From the IMG/VR virus record IMGVR_UViG_3300008219_000104, positions 1 through 23,309 of that record: 23,309 bases of DNA. One strand, 5' to 3'. Source of the stretch: a virus. The position numbers and the translations under genes were made by a program. A model generated the notes under the pieces. The model was not told where the DNA came from. It did no database searches and worked only from the letters and a program-made list of their open reading frames with translations. Positions 8,335-16,969 of the stretch are shown here, one piece after another (position 1 is the stretch's first letter; each line of letters opens with the position of its first letter).

Positions 8335-9258
8335 ATGGCAAGAAACAAATATTTTAAAGATTATGCTGGTGAGCAAGACACTGTTGAAAATATAACCATT
8401 GAAATAATTCAAACAATGGGTAGGGATATGGTATACATTCCCAGAGACATCGTAACAAAGGATGATATCTTTGGTGAAGATACATTATCCAAGTTCGAAA
8501 AAGGTTTTAGTCTTGAAATGTATATTCAATCCGTCGATGGGTTTGAGGGTGAAGGTGATATATTATCAAAATATGGTTTACAAATTAATGACAGAATTGA
8601 GTTGATTGTTTCTCGTAAAAGATTTCAAGATGTAGTCACAACTTTAAGTTCAATTGAACGACCAAGAGAAGGCGATTTGATCTTCTTTCCGTTGAGTAAG
8701 ACTCTGTTTGAAATTAATTTTGTCGAACACGAAAATCCATTTTATCAACTCGGCAAACTCTATGTCTATAAACTCTCCTGTGAGACATTTACCTATAGTG
8801 AAAGTATGGAAATTGATACTGGAATTGATGATATTGATATTGTAGATACGGAGCATAAGCAATATGAAATCAAACTTACTCTCGGAGATTTAGTAAGTTC
8901 AACTGTTAATTTCCTCGAAGGAGAAACTATATTCCAAGTTTCTAATACGCTTAGTGGCTCCGCAGCAGATGCAGATGTAACAGCACAGGTGACAAATTGG
9001 GATTCTGATAATAAGATTCTATATGTTTCAAATCTATCTGGAACTTTATCGACTGGTTCTTCGAACGATAGTGTCATTGGTATGACTTCTGGTGCGGAGT
9101 ATAAGTTGTCCACCTCGACTACTACCACCACCATTATTGTGACAGAACCACAGGACAGCGAAACATCTGGAGACAATGAAGATTTAGAATTCTCTGTTGA
9201 CACAGATAATATCTTTGACTTTACTGATACGGACCCATTCTCTGAAGGTAATTACTAA
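8335..9258 (+). CDS. gp14: Neck protein gp14
   Basis: 307 aa (T4 gp14 is 256). The start MARNKYFKDYAGEQDTVENI, and the later KFEKGFSLEMYIQSVDGFEG and NDRIELIVSRKRF segments, match gp14. With gp13 it forms the neck that joins the filled head to the completed tail. The extra length compared with T4 comes largely from a Gly/Ser/Thr-rich beta-type insertion at about residues 200-260 (SNTLSGSAADADVT, followed later by GTLSTGSSNDSVIGMTSGA), then a Ser/Thr/Asp-rich tail ending FSEGNY. It has no good Shine-Dalgarno of its own, so translation is probably coupled to gp13. Its TAA shares its last base with the gp15 ATG. Confidence 0.9.
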   Translation: MARNKYFKDYAGEQDTVENITIEIIQTMGRDMVYIPRDIVTKDDIFGEDTLSKFEKGFSLEMYIQSVDGFEGEGDILSKYGLQINDRIELIVSRKRFQDVVTTLSSIERPREGDLIFFPLSKTLFEINFVEHENPFYQLGKLYVYKLSCETFTYSESMEIDTGIDDIDIVDTEHKQYEIKLTLGDLVSSTVNFLEGETIFQVSNTLSGSAADADVTAQVTNWDSDNKILYVSNLSGTLSTGSSNDSVIGMTSGAEYKLSTSTTTTTIIVTEPQDSETSGDNEDLEFSVDTDNIFDFTDTDPFSEGNY

Positions 9259-10175
9259 TGTTTAGACCATTTTATAACGAGTCTATTCGAAAACTAGTGG
9301 TCGCTTTTGGATCATTGTTTAATGATATTCGTTTGGAGCATACTGACTCTGGTAGTACAAAACAATTTATTAGAGTTCCTTTGTCATATGGAGCAAAAGA
9401 AAAGTTCATTCGGCGAATAGAAGAACAGAGTTCTATATCAGGAACAACGAAAGTTATGATTACTCTTCCCAGATTGGGATTTGATATTACCAATATCTCA
9501 TATGATCCTATGAGAAAGAGAAACACATTAACCAGAAGAAGAACGAATTTATCAGGAGCAACTGGTGGAGCCATATCATATAATTATGCAGAGGTTCCAT
9601 ACAATTTTGATTTTTCTCTATATGGATTTACAAGAACGATGAACGATGCTCTTCAGATAACAGAGCAAATTCTTCCTTACTTTACACCAGAATTTACGGT
9701 GACTGTAAATTTCAATGATGTTAATAAAAGAGTTGATATTCCAATTATTTTGAATAATGTTAGTCTCGAAGAAGAGTTTGAGGGTGATTTTGAAACAAGA
9801 AGAAATATAACAACTCAATATGACTTTACTGCAAAATCATATGTCTTTGGACCTATTCGCAAGACTGGTGTTATTCTTCATACCGAAACTACATTCTTCG
9901 ATCTTGTGGATGATAATTATCTTCGATCTGGACCTACTGGTGCATTGAGCAGAATTGATGTTGGTGTGAGTGGTCCTTCCTACAGTTCAGAATTAACTGG
10001 CGGCACATTCACCGATTACATAACATACAAGAATCTGTATTCAAGAGGAGCAAGCGGATTTGGTCCTACTGGTTCTACACAAGGCGCACATCAATGGACA
10101 AGAGGTTATATAGATACTTACGGAAACACATATCCGTCTGCTACATATAATCCACCCCAAGGAAGTGATTTTTAA
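9258..10175 (+). CDS. gp15: Tail sheath stabiliser / tail completion protein gp15
   Basis: 305 aa (T4 gp15 is 272). The start MFRPFYNESIRKLVVAFGSL, then FNDIRLEH and the segments FIRVPLSYGAKEKFIRR and ITLPRLGFDI, are hallmark gp15 sequence. In T4, gp15 forms a hexameric ring capping the tail tube and sheath; it stabilises the extended sheath and binds the neck. The ATG overlaps the gp14 stop by one base (TAATG), a classic coupled start. The final roughly 90 residues are Gly/Ser/Thr/Tyr-rich (GPTGALSRIDVGVSGPSY and similar) and extend beyond the T4 length; this tail may be surface-exposed. A 30-base gap without a promoter box separates it from gp16. Confidence 0.92.
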   Translation: MFRPFYNESIRKLVVAFGSLFNDIRLEHTDSGSTKQFIRVPLSYGAKEKFIRRIEEQSSISGTTKVMITLPRLGFDITNISYDPMRKRNTLTRRRTNLSGATGGAISYNYAEVPYNFDFSLYGFTRTMNDALQITEQILPYFTPEFTVTVNFNDVNKRVDIPIILNNVSLEEEFEGDFETRRNITTQYDFTAKSYVFGPIRKTGVILHTETTFFDLVDDNYLRSGPTGALSRIDVGVSGPSYSSELTGGTFTDYITYKNLYSRGASGFGPTGSTQGAHQWTRGYIDTYGNTYPSATYNPPQGSDF

Positions 10176-10205
10176 TCCTTAGTTTTAATATGAGAGAGAT
10201 ATTGA

Positions 10206-10706
10206 ATGGTTAATAAAAAGAAAAGCGTGAATGAAAAATTATCTGAAGCACTAGAAGTTGAATATGAAGAAGAGGAAAAGGCCTCGTCTATTGTCAAGAG
10301 AGAGGACAATCTTCCTATCTCTCAGGACAGATTAGATGGAGATCTTCAAAAGGATTATGGTCAAGTTCGTAATAATTTAAAGGATTTAATATCAACTGGT
10401 AGAGATGCCATCGATGGTATTTTAAATGTAGCAATTGAAAGTGATGCACCAAGAGCATATGAGGTTGCATCTCAAATGATTAAAACGGTTTCTGAAATGA
10501 ACAAGGATCTTATTGATCTTCACCAAAGAATGAATTCGATAAGAAAAGAAGATATTGAAGTAACCAACACAACGAACAATTCAATTTATGTTGGTTCTAC
10601 TAGTGATTTACAAGATCTAATTAATCAATCAAGAAGTGCAAAGAAAGCACTTCAAAATTATGATGATATTTTGGAAGTAGATGCTGAGATAATAGATGAC
10701 CAATAA
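10206..10706 (+). CDS. gp16: Small terminase subunit gp16
   Basis: 166 aa (T4 gp16 is 164). The order of features matches T4 gp16: an acidic N-terminus, then a DYGQVRNNL segment (T4 has DYGVVRRN), a central ESDAPRAYEVASQMIKT coiled-coil segment, NKDLIDLHQRM, and a YVGSTSDLQDL motif near the C-terminus. gp16 oligomerises as a ring, recognises concatemeric DNA and regulates gp17 ATPase and nuclease activity. Only a weak GAGAG element precedes the start. Its last 11 bases overlap the gp17 start, as expected for terminase partners translated together. Confidence 0.9.
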   Translation: MVNKKKSVNEKLSEALEVEYEEEEKASSIVKREDNLPISQDRLDGDLQKDYGQVRNNLKDLISTGRDAIDGILNVAIESDAPRAYEVASQMIKTVSEMNKDLIDLHQRMNSIRKEDIEVTNTTNNSIYVGSTSDLQDLINQSRSAKKALQNYDDILEVDAEIIDDQ

Positions 10707-12378
10707 AAAGACAGGATATCTTGGAAACCCTAATTTAAAACAGTCTGGAGTAAATATAGGGTTTAATGAAAATCAAGTTAAAGAATATATTAAATGTTCT
10801 AAAGATCCAGCCTACTTTATTCAAAAGTATATTAAAGTAGTAAGTTTGGATGAAGGTCTAATACCCTTTAATCTTTATGATTATCAACAAGACATGGTGG
10901 AGGTTGTTCATAATAATCGTTTTGTAATTGCAAAACTTCCTAGGCAGTCTGGTAAATCTACAACCATGATTTCTTATATCTTACATTATGTTCTGTTCAA
11001 TCAGAGTATGAGTGTTGCTGTTCTTGCAAACAAGCAAGCAGTTGCAAGAGATATTTTAAGTCGCTTAAAACTTGCATATGAATATCTTCCTCTTTGGTTG
11101 CAGCAGGGAATAGTTGAATGGAATAAAGGAAGTATTCATTTAGAAAATGGTTCTAAGATAATCGCATCCTCTACTTCTGCTTCAGCAGTTCGTGGTGGTT
11201 CATATAATATGATTTTCCTTGACGAGTTTGCACATGTTCCTCAAGGTATTGCTGAAGAATTTTTCAGTTCTGTATATCCAACTATTACTTCAGGACAGAG
11301 TACAAAGGTTCTTATGGTTTCTACACCAAACGGATTGAATATGTTTTATCATTATTGGAGAGGAGCAACAAAGAAATTAGGCGAAATTGGAAAAAATGAG
11401 TATGTTCCTGTTGAAGTACATTGGACGCAAGTTCCGCTGTATCCTGGCGGACCTTGCCGAGATGATAAGTGGAAAATAGAAACTGTTGCAAATACTAGTG
11501 AACAACAATTTGAATCAGAATTTGAATGTGACTTTGTTGGTTCTCAGCACACACTTATATCTTCATATAAATTAAAGGCTCTTTCTTGGATTTCACCTCT
11601 TGTTCATAATCAAGAGGGTTTGGATATTTATGAAGAACCTATAGAAAACCATACCTACATTTCTTGTGTTGATACAGCAAGAGGGCAAGGATTAGATTAT
11701 AGTGCGTTTACGATAATTGATATAACACAGATGCCATATAAAGTGGTAGCGAAGTATAGAAATAATATAATATCACCAATGGTGTATCCAACTATAATAA
11801 AAAGATTATGTGAACAGTTCAATGAAGCGTTTTGTTTAATAGAAATCAATGACATTGGTGGTCAGGTTGCGGATGTCTTACATGGTGATCTTGAATATGC
11901 AAATGTTCTTATGGTTTCTACTAGAGGAAGAAAAGGACAAGTCGTTAGTGGTGGTTTTGGTGGAAGTTCAACGCAGTTGGGTGTAAGAACTACGCAGGTA
12001 GTGAAAAAACTCGGATGTTCTGTTTTAAAGAGTTTGATTGAAGAAGATAAACTCATAATAGAAGATATGGATATTGTGAATGAATTGATTACTTTTGTTG
12101 CTAAGAAGCAATCATTTGAAGCAGATGCTGGACATACAGATGATTTGGTTATGACCCTGGTGTTGTTTGCATGGTTGTCTAGACAAGATTATTTTAAGGA
12201 CTTGACAAATGTTGATACCAGAACTGCTATCTACGAAGACAAGATTCATCAATTGGAAGAAGACATGTCTCCGTTTGGTTTTATTGTTGATGGAAATGAA
12301 GAAGTAGAGAAAAGTGTTTGGGACGGGGAAGATAGGTGGTATATGAATGATGATAGGAATTTTCGAGGAGATTTTTGA
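10696..12378 (+). CDS. gp17: Large terminase subunit gp17 (packaging ATPase and nuclease)
   Basis: 560 aa (T4 gp17 is 610). The N-terminal ATPase domain has Walker A PRQSGKST at residues 82-89, Walker B MIFLDE at 172-177 with catalytic-type Glu177, and a coupling motif STPNG at 209-213. The C-terminal RNase H-fold nuclease has candidate metal ligands Asp326 (SCVDTARGQG), Glu383 (LIEINDIGG) and Asp482/Asp483 (GHTDDLVM), paralleling T4 Asp401, Glu458 and Asp542. The enzyme cuts concatemeric DNA and pumps it through the gp20 portal into the prohead using ATP. All key motifs are intact, so it should be active. The start overlaps gp16. It is followed by the largest gap in the window (91 bases), which holds the gp18a promoter. 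Confidence 0.97.
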   Translation: MTNKKTGYLGNPNLKQSGVNIGFNENQVKEYIKCSKDPAYFIQKYIKVVSLDEGLIPFNLYDYQQDMVEVVHNNRFVIAKLPRQSGKSTTMISYILHYVLFNQSMSVAVLANKQAVARDILSRLKLAYEYLPLWLQQGIVEWNKGSIHLENGSKIIASSTSASAVRGGSYNMIFLDEFAHVPQGIAEEFFSSVYPTITSGQSTKVLMVSTPNGLNMFYHYWRGATKKLGEIGKNEYVPVEVHWTQVPLYPGGPCRDDKWKIETVANTSEQQFESEFECDFVGSQHTLISSYKLKALSWISPLVHNQEGLDIYEEPIENHTYISCVDTARGQGLDYSAFTIIDITQMPYKVVAKYRNNIISPMVYPTIIKRLCEQFNEAFCLIEINDIGGQVADVLHGDLEYANVLMVSTRGRKGQVVSGGFGGSSTQLGVRTTQVVKKLGCSVLKSLIEEDKLIIEDMDIVNELITFVAKKQSFEADAGHTDDLVMTLVLFAWLSRQDYFKDLTNVDTRTAIYEDKIHQLEEDMSPFGFIVDGNEEVEKSVWDGEDRWYMNDDRNFRGDF

Positions 12379-12399
12379 TATTTCTGAATATTGAGAATG

Positions 12400-12407
12400 T
12401 ATAAATA
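12400..12407 (+). promoter_or_regulatory. T4-type late promoter upstream of gp18a
   Basis: Exact TATAAATA in the 91-base gap between gp17 and gp18a, with no conserved -35, as expected for promoters read by a gp55-type late sigma factor. The predicted leader is about 55-60 bases and ends in AAGGAG before the gp18a ATG. Confidence 0.85.
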
Positions 12408-12469
12408 CTGTGAGATAAGAACTATAATGGTTATCGGTAAGTTATATCAGTATCCACAAGGAGAGCAAA

Positions 12470-14338
12470 ATGCCGTTTAGTGTTAGCCCTAGTGTCACCG
12501 TAATAGAAAAAGATCTGAGTGCAATAATTCCATCACTCTCTACAACGGTAGCAGCATTTGTTGGTAGATTTGACTGGGGTCCAGTTGATGAAGTCATGGA
12601 CATCGGAAGCGAAAAAGAATTATATGAAGTCTTTGGACCACCCTCTCCCGAAGAACGGGGTACAGATTGGTTTTGTGCTGCTAACTTTTTAAATTATGGT
12701 GATAGATTAAAGATTGTTCGCGTTGATGAGAGCCGTGTAGCAGGCAATCCTGGCACTTCTGCATATAGTGGAGCAACGGCCGCGCGTGTTCTCAGCGGAG
12801 CAACTTCTGCTCGATTTGAAGCAAGAGGAGCAGGACAAAAGGGCAATGCTCTTCGATTGTTAGTTTGGAACAACGGGCAACCAGAACCCAAACTTGCTAA
12901 TGGAGATAAGGTGTTTTCTTATGCACCGACATCCACTCAAGCAGTTTATGAAAGTTTCAAGAACGGTGTTTTGAAAGCAGGCCCGCCTGGTACTACATTA
13001 GATGAATGTCATATTGCAATTCTCGACACATTGGGTAAGTATGGATCATCTGGTGATGTTCTTGAACTACACCAAGGACTTTCTCGATGGAGAGGTGTTT
13101 CTGATCCTGTAGGAAAAAGTCTTTATTATAAGGATGTGATTAACTCATATTCTAATTATGTCAAGATTGAAACAAATACTAAAAGAACTATCTGGCACGC
13201 AGGCACAACGGGAGATCCTTCTTGGACACCAGAAACTACTGGTCCCATCAAAGAACATGCTCTTGGTATTGCTACTGATGCACAAGGTCCATTCCAATCA
13301 TTTTTAGGAAGAGGTAGTGCCTACGCTCTCACTCCTTCTTGGAGATTCCAAAAGGGTTCTGGTTCTGGTGTTACATGGCCCTATGAGGGTGTTGGAACCA
13401 GTACCGCTGCGGTGGCATCTGAGAATCCTAATGCTTACAGTATAATAGAAGCATGGACAAAGCACTTCTCTGATCCTGAGTTTATAGATGTTGATATCTT
13501 AATTTCTGGATCAGCAGAACAATTAATTTCTAGGCATCTAGTCAATCTTGCAGAAAGAAGAAAGGATTGTGTAGCATTCCTTTCGCCGCCAGCATCACCA
13601 GCAGGATCAGAATACAATGATACCGTTTATAATACCACATGGTCTGGATACTCTGGTCCTGCTGATGTTGTAAATTATAGAAATAACACATTGAATATTA
13701 ACAGTTCATATACGGTTATGGATAGCGGTTGGAAGTACATGTATGATTCTTATAATGATACGAATAGATGGGTTCCATTAAATCCTGATATCGCTGGATT
13801 GACTGTTCGCACCGAACAATCAACGGATCCTTGGTATTCACCAGCAGGATTTAATCGAGGAAGAATCCAAGGGGTTATAAAACTTTCTATGAATCCAACC
13901 AAGCCACAGAGGGATAAATTATATTCTAACGGAATTAACCCTGTGGTGTCTTTCCCAGGCGAAGGAACTGTTCTGTTTGGAGACAAAACTTTACAGAGAA
14001 GAGCAACAGCATTAGATAGAATTAATGTTAGAAGACTCATGATCCATCTTGAGAAAGCAATTGCTACGGCTTCCAATTTTAATCTTTTCGAATTCAACGA
14101 TGATTTCACAAGAAGATCATTCGTTAGTACAGTTAATCCATTTTTAAGAAGAGTTCAATCACAAAGAGGCATTACAGATTTCAGGGTAGTGTGCGATTCT
14201 ACGAATAACACTTCACAGGTAATTGATAACAACGAGTTTGTTGCAGATATCTTTATTAAGCCTGCTAGAAGCATCAATTATATTCAACTCAACTTTACTG
14301 TCCTAAGAACGAATGCTGTTTTTGAGGAATTGATATAA
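12470..14338 (+). CDS. gp18: Tail sheath protein gp18, copy A
   Basis: 622 aa (T4 gp18 is 659). The start MPFSVSPSVTVIEKDLS, then FVGRFDWGP and ELYEVFGPP, and the C-terminal RINVRRLMIHLEKAI, FNLFEFNDDFTRR, PFLRRVQSQRG and FIKPARSINYIQLNFTVLR segments are gp18 signatures. gp18 polymerises around the tube and contracts to drive it through the cell envelope. AAGGAG about five bases upstream and the promoter at 12400 support strong late expression. A second complete sheath gene follows after 30 bases. Compared with it, copy A is 42 residues shorter, chiefly near residues 88-105 and 255-330, where sequences diverge. Both ends, which form the conserved sheath core in this family, are intact, so this is not a pseudogene. 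Confidence 0.95.
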   Translation: MPFSVSPSVTVIEKDLSAIIPSLSTTVAAFVGRFDWGPVDEVMDIGSEKELYEVFGPPSPEERGTDWFCAANFLNYGDRLKIVRVDESRVAGNPGTSAYSGATAARVLSGATSARFEARGAGQKGNALRLLVWNNGQPEPKLANGDKVFSYAPTSTQAVYESFKNGVLKAGPPGTTLDECHIAILDTLGKYGSSGDVLELHQGLSRWRGVSDPVGKSLYYKDVINSYSNYVKIETNTKRTIWHAGTTGDPSWTPETTGPIKEHALGIATDAQGPFQSFLGRGSAYALTPSWRFQKGSGSGVTWPYEGVGTSTAAVASENPNAYSIIEAWTKHFSDPEFIDVDILISGSAEQLISRHLVNLAERRKDCVAFLSPPASPAGSEYNDTVYNTTWSGYSGPADVVNYRNNTLNINSSYTVMDSGWKYMYDSYNDTNRWVPLNPDIAGLTVRTEQSTDPWYSPAGFNRGRIQGVIKLSMNPTKPQRDKLYSNGINPVVSFPGEGTVLFGDKTLQRRATALDRINVRRLMIHLEKAIATASNFNLFEFNDDFTRRSFVSTVNPFLRRVQSQRGITDFRVVCDSTNNTSQVIDNNEFVADIFIKPARSINYIQLNFTVLRTNAVFEELI

Positions 14339-14368
14339 TAGATTTAAGAGCAATCAGGAGAGAACGAA

Positions 14369-16363
14369 ATGCCATTTAGTGTCAGCCCTAGTGTAACAGT
14401 AATAGAAAAAGACTTGAGTTCTATTATTCCTTCAGTCGCCACAACCGTCGGCGCATTTGTTGGTAGATTCGATTGGGGTCCAACCAATGAAATCGTAACC
14501 ATCGGAAGCGAAAAAGAATTATATGAAGTCTTTGGACCACCAAGTCCAGATGAGAGAGGAACCGACTGGTTCTGTGCTGCTAACTTTTTAAATTATGGTG
14601 ATAGGTTAAGGGTTGTTCGTGTTGATGAAGGATATTCTGGTGGAGGAGGCCAGGCGGGTAATGCGGATACGGTCACTGGCTCTTATACTGGAGCAACTGC
14701 TGCATTTGTTAATAGCGGTGCTACTTCTGCACGACTAGAAGCCAAATTTGCAGGCAATAAGGGAAATGCTCTGGTATGGCATTCTTGGCTTCATGGTCAA
14801 CCAGAACCAATACTTGTGAATGGAGAATCAGTTTTTAGTTATGCACCGACATCCACACAAGGAGTGTTTGATAGTTTTAATAATAATGTATTAACGGCAG
14901 GAATTCCTGGCAGTACATTGGATGAATGTCATATTGCAATTGTTGATAGGTTAGGTTATTATGGAGCATCTGGTGATGTTCTTGAGAGGTGGGAAGGACT
15001 TTCCCGTTGGAGGGGTGCTGTTAATAGTCAAGGAGAAAGCCTTTACTACAAGGATGTAATCAATTCTAACTCGAATTATATTACGATAGAAGACACCACA
15101 AATAGAAGTATTTGGCATGAAGGCACAACAGGTGATCCTACTTGGACATCATCAACTACTTCTGTTCTAGAATTTGGACTTACTGGACATAATGTTGTTG
15201 GCGGGGCGTGCGGGGCTCTTGAAGGCCCATTTAGTGGTATTCGAGGACAGACTTTCACTGACTCTGGCGCAACTCGACAGAACAGGTCTCATTATTGGTT
15301 GATGAGAGGAGCAAGTCCTGGCAATGGCACCATTAGCGGTCATAGCCCGAGGTTCTCCTTTATCCAATTCGCTGGTGGTGTGAAATCTGGAGTAACATGG
15401 CCTTATGAACAAGATTCCACTACTTCAAATGCAACTAATGCAATTGCAAATCCTAACATTTATAATATCAAGAATGCATGGACTGAGCATTTCTCTGATT
15501 CTGATACTGTGGATGTCGATGTTCTAATCTCAGGAGCAGCAGGAAAATTGATATCGAGGCATCTGGTTGATCTCGCAGAAAGAAGAAAGGACTGCGTTGC
15601 ATTCCTTTCGCCGCCAGCGTCACCAGCAGGAACAGAATATAATAGCGTTGATGGGGATACCACATGGGGTGGATACTCTGGTCCCTCTGATATTTTAACT
15701 TACAGAAATGAAACATTAAACGCTAGTACTTCATATGCAGTTATGGATAGCGGTTGGAAGTATATGTATGACTCATATAATGATAGTTATCGATGGGTTC
15801 CATTAAATCCTGATGTTGCTGGATTGGTTGTCCGAACCGAACAAACGACAGATCCTTGGTTCTCGCCAGCAGGGTTTAATCGAGGTCAGATTCAAGGAGT
15901 TATAAAACTTTCAATCAATCCAAACAAAGTACAAAGAGATGAATTGTATTCTGTTGGAATTAACCCTGTGGTTTCTTTCCCAGGCAAGGGAGTTGTGCTT
16001 TTTGGGGACAAGACGCTTCAAAGAAGACCATCGGCTTTGGATAGAATCAATGTTAGAAGACTCATGATCCATCTTGAGAAGGCAATTTCTACTGCTGCTA
16101 AGTTTAATCTTTTCGAATTCAATGATGATTTTACTCGAAGAGCATTCACAAATACGGTGAATCCATTCTTACGAAGGGTTCAATCGCAGCGTGGACTGAC
16201 GGACTTCAGAGTTGTTTGTGATGAAACAAATAACACTTCGCAGGTAGTTGATAACAACGAGTTTGTTGCAGATATCTTTATTAAACCTGCTAGAAGCATT
16301 AACTACATTCAACTCAACTTTACGGTGTTACGAAGTAATGCAGTTTTTGAGGAATTAATTTAA
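14369..16363 (+). CDS. gp18: Tail sheath protein gp18, copy B
   Basis: 664 aa, close to T4 gp18 (659). The first 85 and last about 250 residues are nearly the same as copy A. The middle differs: a Gly-rich insertion near residues 88-100 (SGGGGQAGNADTVTG) and a longer segment around 265-335 (LTGHNVVGGACGALEGPF and beyond) absent from copy A. A good Shine-Dalgarno (CAGGAG) precedes the ATG, but no TATAAATA lies in the 30-base gap, so its mRNA probably comes by read-through from the gp18a promoter. Its length suggests it may be closer to the canonical sheath and copy A the shortened derivative, but this is not certain. Both reading frames are intact, implying that both are made and may co-assemble. 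Confidence 0.95.
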   Translation: MPFSVSPSVTVIEKDLSSIIPSVATTVGAFVGRFDWGPTNEIVTIGSEKELYEVFGPPSPDERGTDWFCAANFLNYGDRLRVVRVDEGYSGGGGQAGNADTVTGSYTGATAAFVNSGATSARLEAKFAGNKGNALVWHSWLHGQPEPILVNGESVFSYAPTSTQGVFDSFNNNVLTAGIPGSTLDECHIAIVDRLGYYGASGDVLERWEGLSRWRGAVNSQGESLYYKDVINSNSNYITIEDTTNRSIWHEGTTGDPTWTSSTTSVLEFGLTGHNVVGGACGALEGPFSGIRGQTFTDSGATRQNRSHYWLMRGASPGNGTISGHSPRFSFIQFAGGVKSGVTWPYEQDSTTSNATNAIANPNIYNIKNAWTEHFSDSDTVDVDVLISGAAGKLISRHLVDLAERRKDCVAFLSPPASPAGTEYNSVDGDTTWGGYSGPSDILTYRNETLNASTSYAVMDSGWKYMYDSYNDSYRWVPLNPDVAGLVVRTEQTTDPWFSPAGFNRGQIQGVIKLSINPNKVQRDELYSVGINPVVSFPGKGVVLFGDKTLQRRPSALDRINVRRLMIHLEKAISTAAKFNLFEFNDDFTRRAFTNTVNPFLRRVQSQRGLTDFRVVCDETNNTSQVVDNNEFVADIFIKPARSINYIQLNFTVLRSNAVFEELI

Positions 16364-16372
16364 TTTTTAAAG

Positions 16373-16421
16373 ATGGCTAATATAAATACTCTTAGGAGGA
16401 GCAACAAGTAATGGCTAATAT
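16373..16421 (+). repeat. 11-base direct repeat flanking the gp19 promoter
   Basis: ATGGCTAATAT occurs at 16373-16383 and again at 16411-16421, where it is the start of gp19. The first copy contributes the first three bases of the TATAAATA box. The first ATG opens a 12-codon frame (MANINTLRRSNK) whose TAA shares its last base with the gp19 ATG. Confidence 0.7.
16381..16388 (+). promoter_or_regulatory. T4-type late promoter upstream of gp19
   Basis: Exact TATAAATA, 22 bases before the gp19 ATG. The strong ribosome-binding site TAGGAGGA (16393-16400) follows almost immediately, so a transcript from this box would have a very short leader starting at or near the Shine-Dalgarno. Confidence 0.8.
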
Positions 16422-16923
16422 TCAAGAATTCGCACAACAGTTTGGACAAGGTGTTCGTCCAACGCTATTCCAAGTGACTGGTTCAGTTGGAACCTTTAAT
16501 GATCAGCAGAAATTAGATTTTTTCGTCAAGGCTGCTCAGATTCCCGCTTCAACAATTGGAATGATAGAGGTTCCATATAAGGGAAGAAAGATTAAAAGAC
16601 CTGGAGACAGGACATTTGCAGAGTGGACAGTTACAGTTCTTGCATCTGATGATTTTCCAATTAGAACTGCATTCAATCAATGGATGAATGATATTAATAG
16701 TCATATTGAAGTAACGCAGAATCCCACTCTACCACAAGGAGTAGAGTGGACAGTAAGTTCATTGAAGCCAGACGGAACCGTACAAGGTAATGGTTCATAT
16801 ACTTTTATTAATGTATTCCCAACAGAAGTTGGTGCAATTGATTTAAATTATGATACAGTAGACACTATCGCAGAATTTCCAGTAACATTACAATATGATT
16901 TCTGGACTGGCGGCGGTGTTTAA
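16411..16923 (+). CDS. gp19: Tail tube protein gp19
   Basis: 170 aa (T4 gp19 is 163). The start MANIQEFAQQFGQGVRPTLF, FFVKAAQIPASTIGMIEVPY, KGRKIKRPGDRTFAEWTVTV and the C-terminal VTLQYDFW are typical of the T4 tube family, which shares a beta-barrel fold with Hcp and phage tube proteins. Hexamers stack on the baseplate to form the inner channel for DNA ejection, and the two gp18 proteins of this window would polymerise around it. Only one tube gene is visible, in contrast to two sheath genes. It has its own promoter and the strongest Shine-Dalgarno near any tail gene here, consistent with high copy number. Confidence 0.96.
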   Translation: MANIQEFAQQFGQGVRPTLFQVTGSVGTFNDQQKLDFFVKAAQIPASTIGMIEVPYKGRKIKRPGDRTFAEWTVTVLASDDFPIRTAFNQWMNDINSHIEVTQNPTLPQGVEWTVSSLKPDGTVQGNGSYTFINVFPTEVGAIDLNYDTVDTIAEFPVTLQYDFWTGGGV

Positions 16924-16969
16924 TTATAGGGTGATTTTTAGTGGAATAGAATTATAAAGGATTTATATT

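Larger units (their letters stand above)
12470..16363 (+). repeat. gp18: Tandem duplication of the tail-sheath gene
   Basis: Two adjacent paralogous copies (12470-14338 and 14369-16363). The DNA is diverged overall but contains exactly shared blocks at a constant 1899-base offset: 42 bases at 12601-12642 and 14500-14541, and 32 bases at 12674-12705 and 14573-14604. Even third codon positions match in these blocks. Confidence 0.95.

Noticed and set aside
12379-12469. Extra small gene in the largest intergenic gap
   Set aside because: The 91 bases hold the late promoter and ribosome-binding site of gp18a. Any ATG there runs only a few codons without coding character.
16373-16411. 12-codon frame MANINTLRRSNK as a real gene
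   Set aside because: There is no Shine-Dalgarno, and it spans the gp19 promoter box, so transcripts from that box would not carry its start. It is reported as a repeat and leader curiosity instead.
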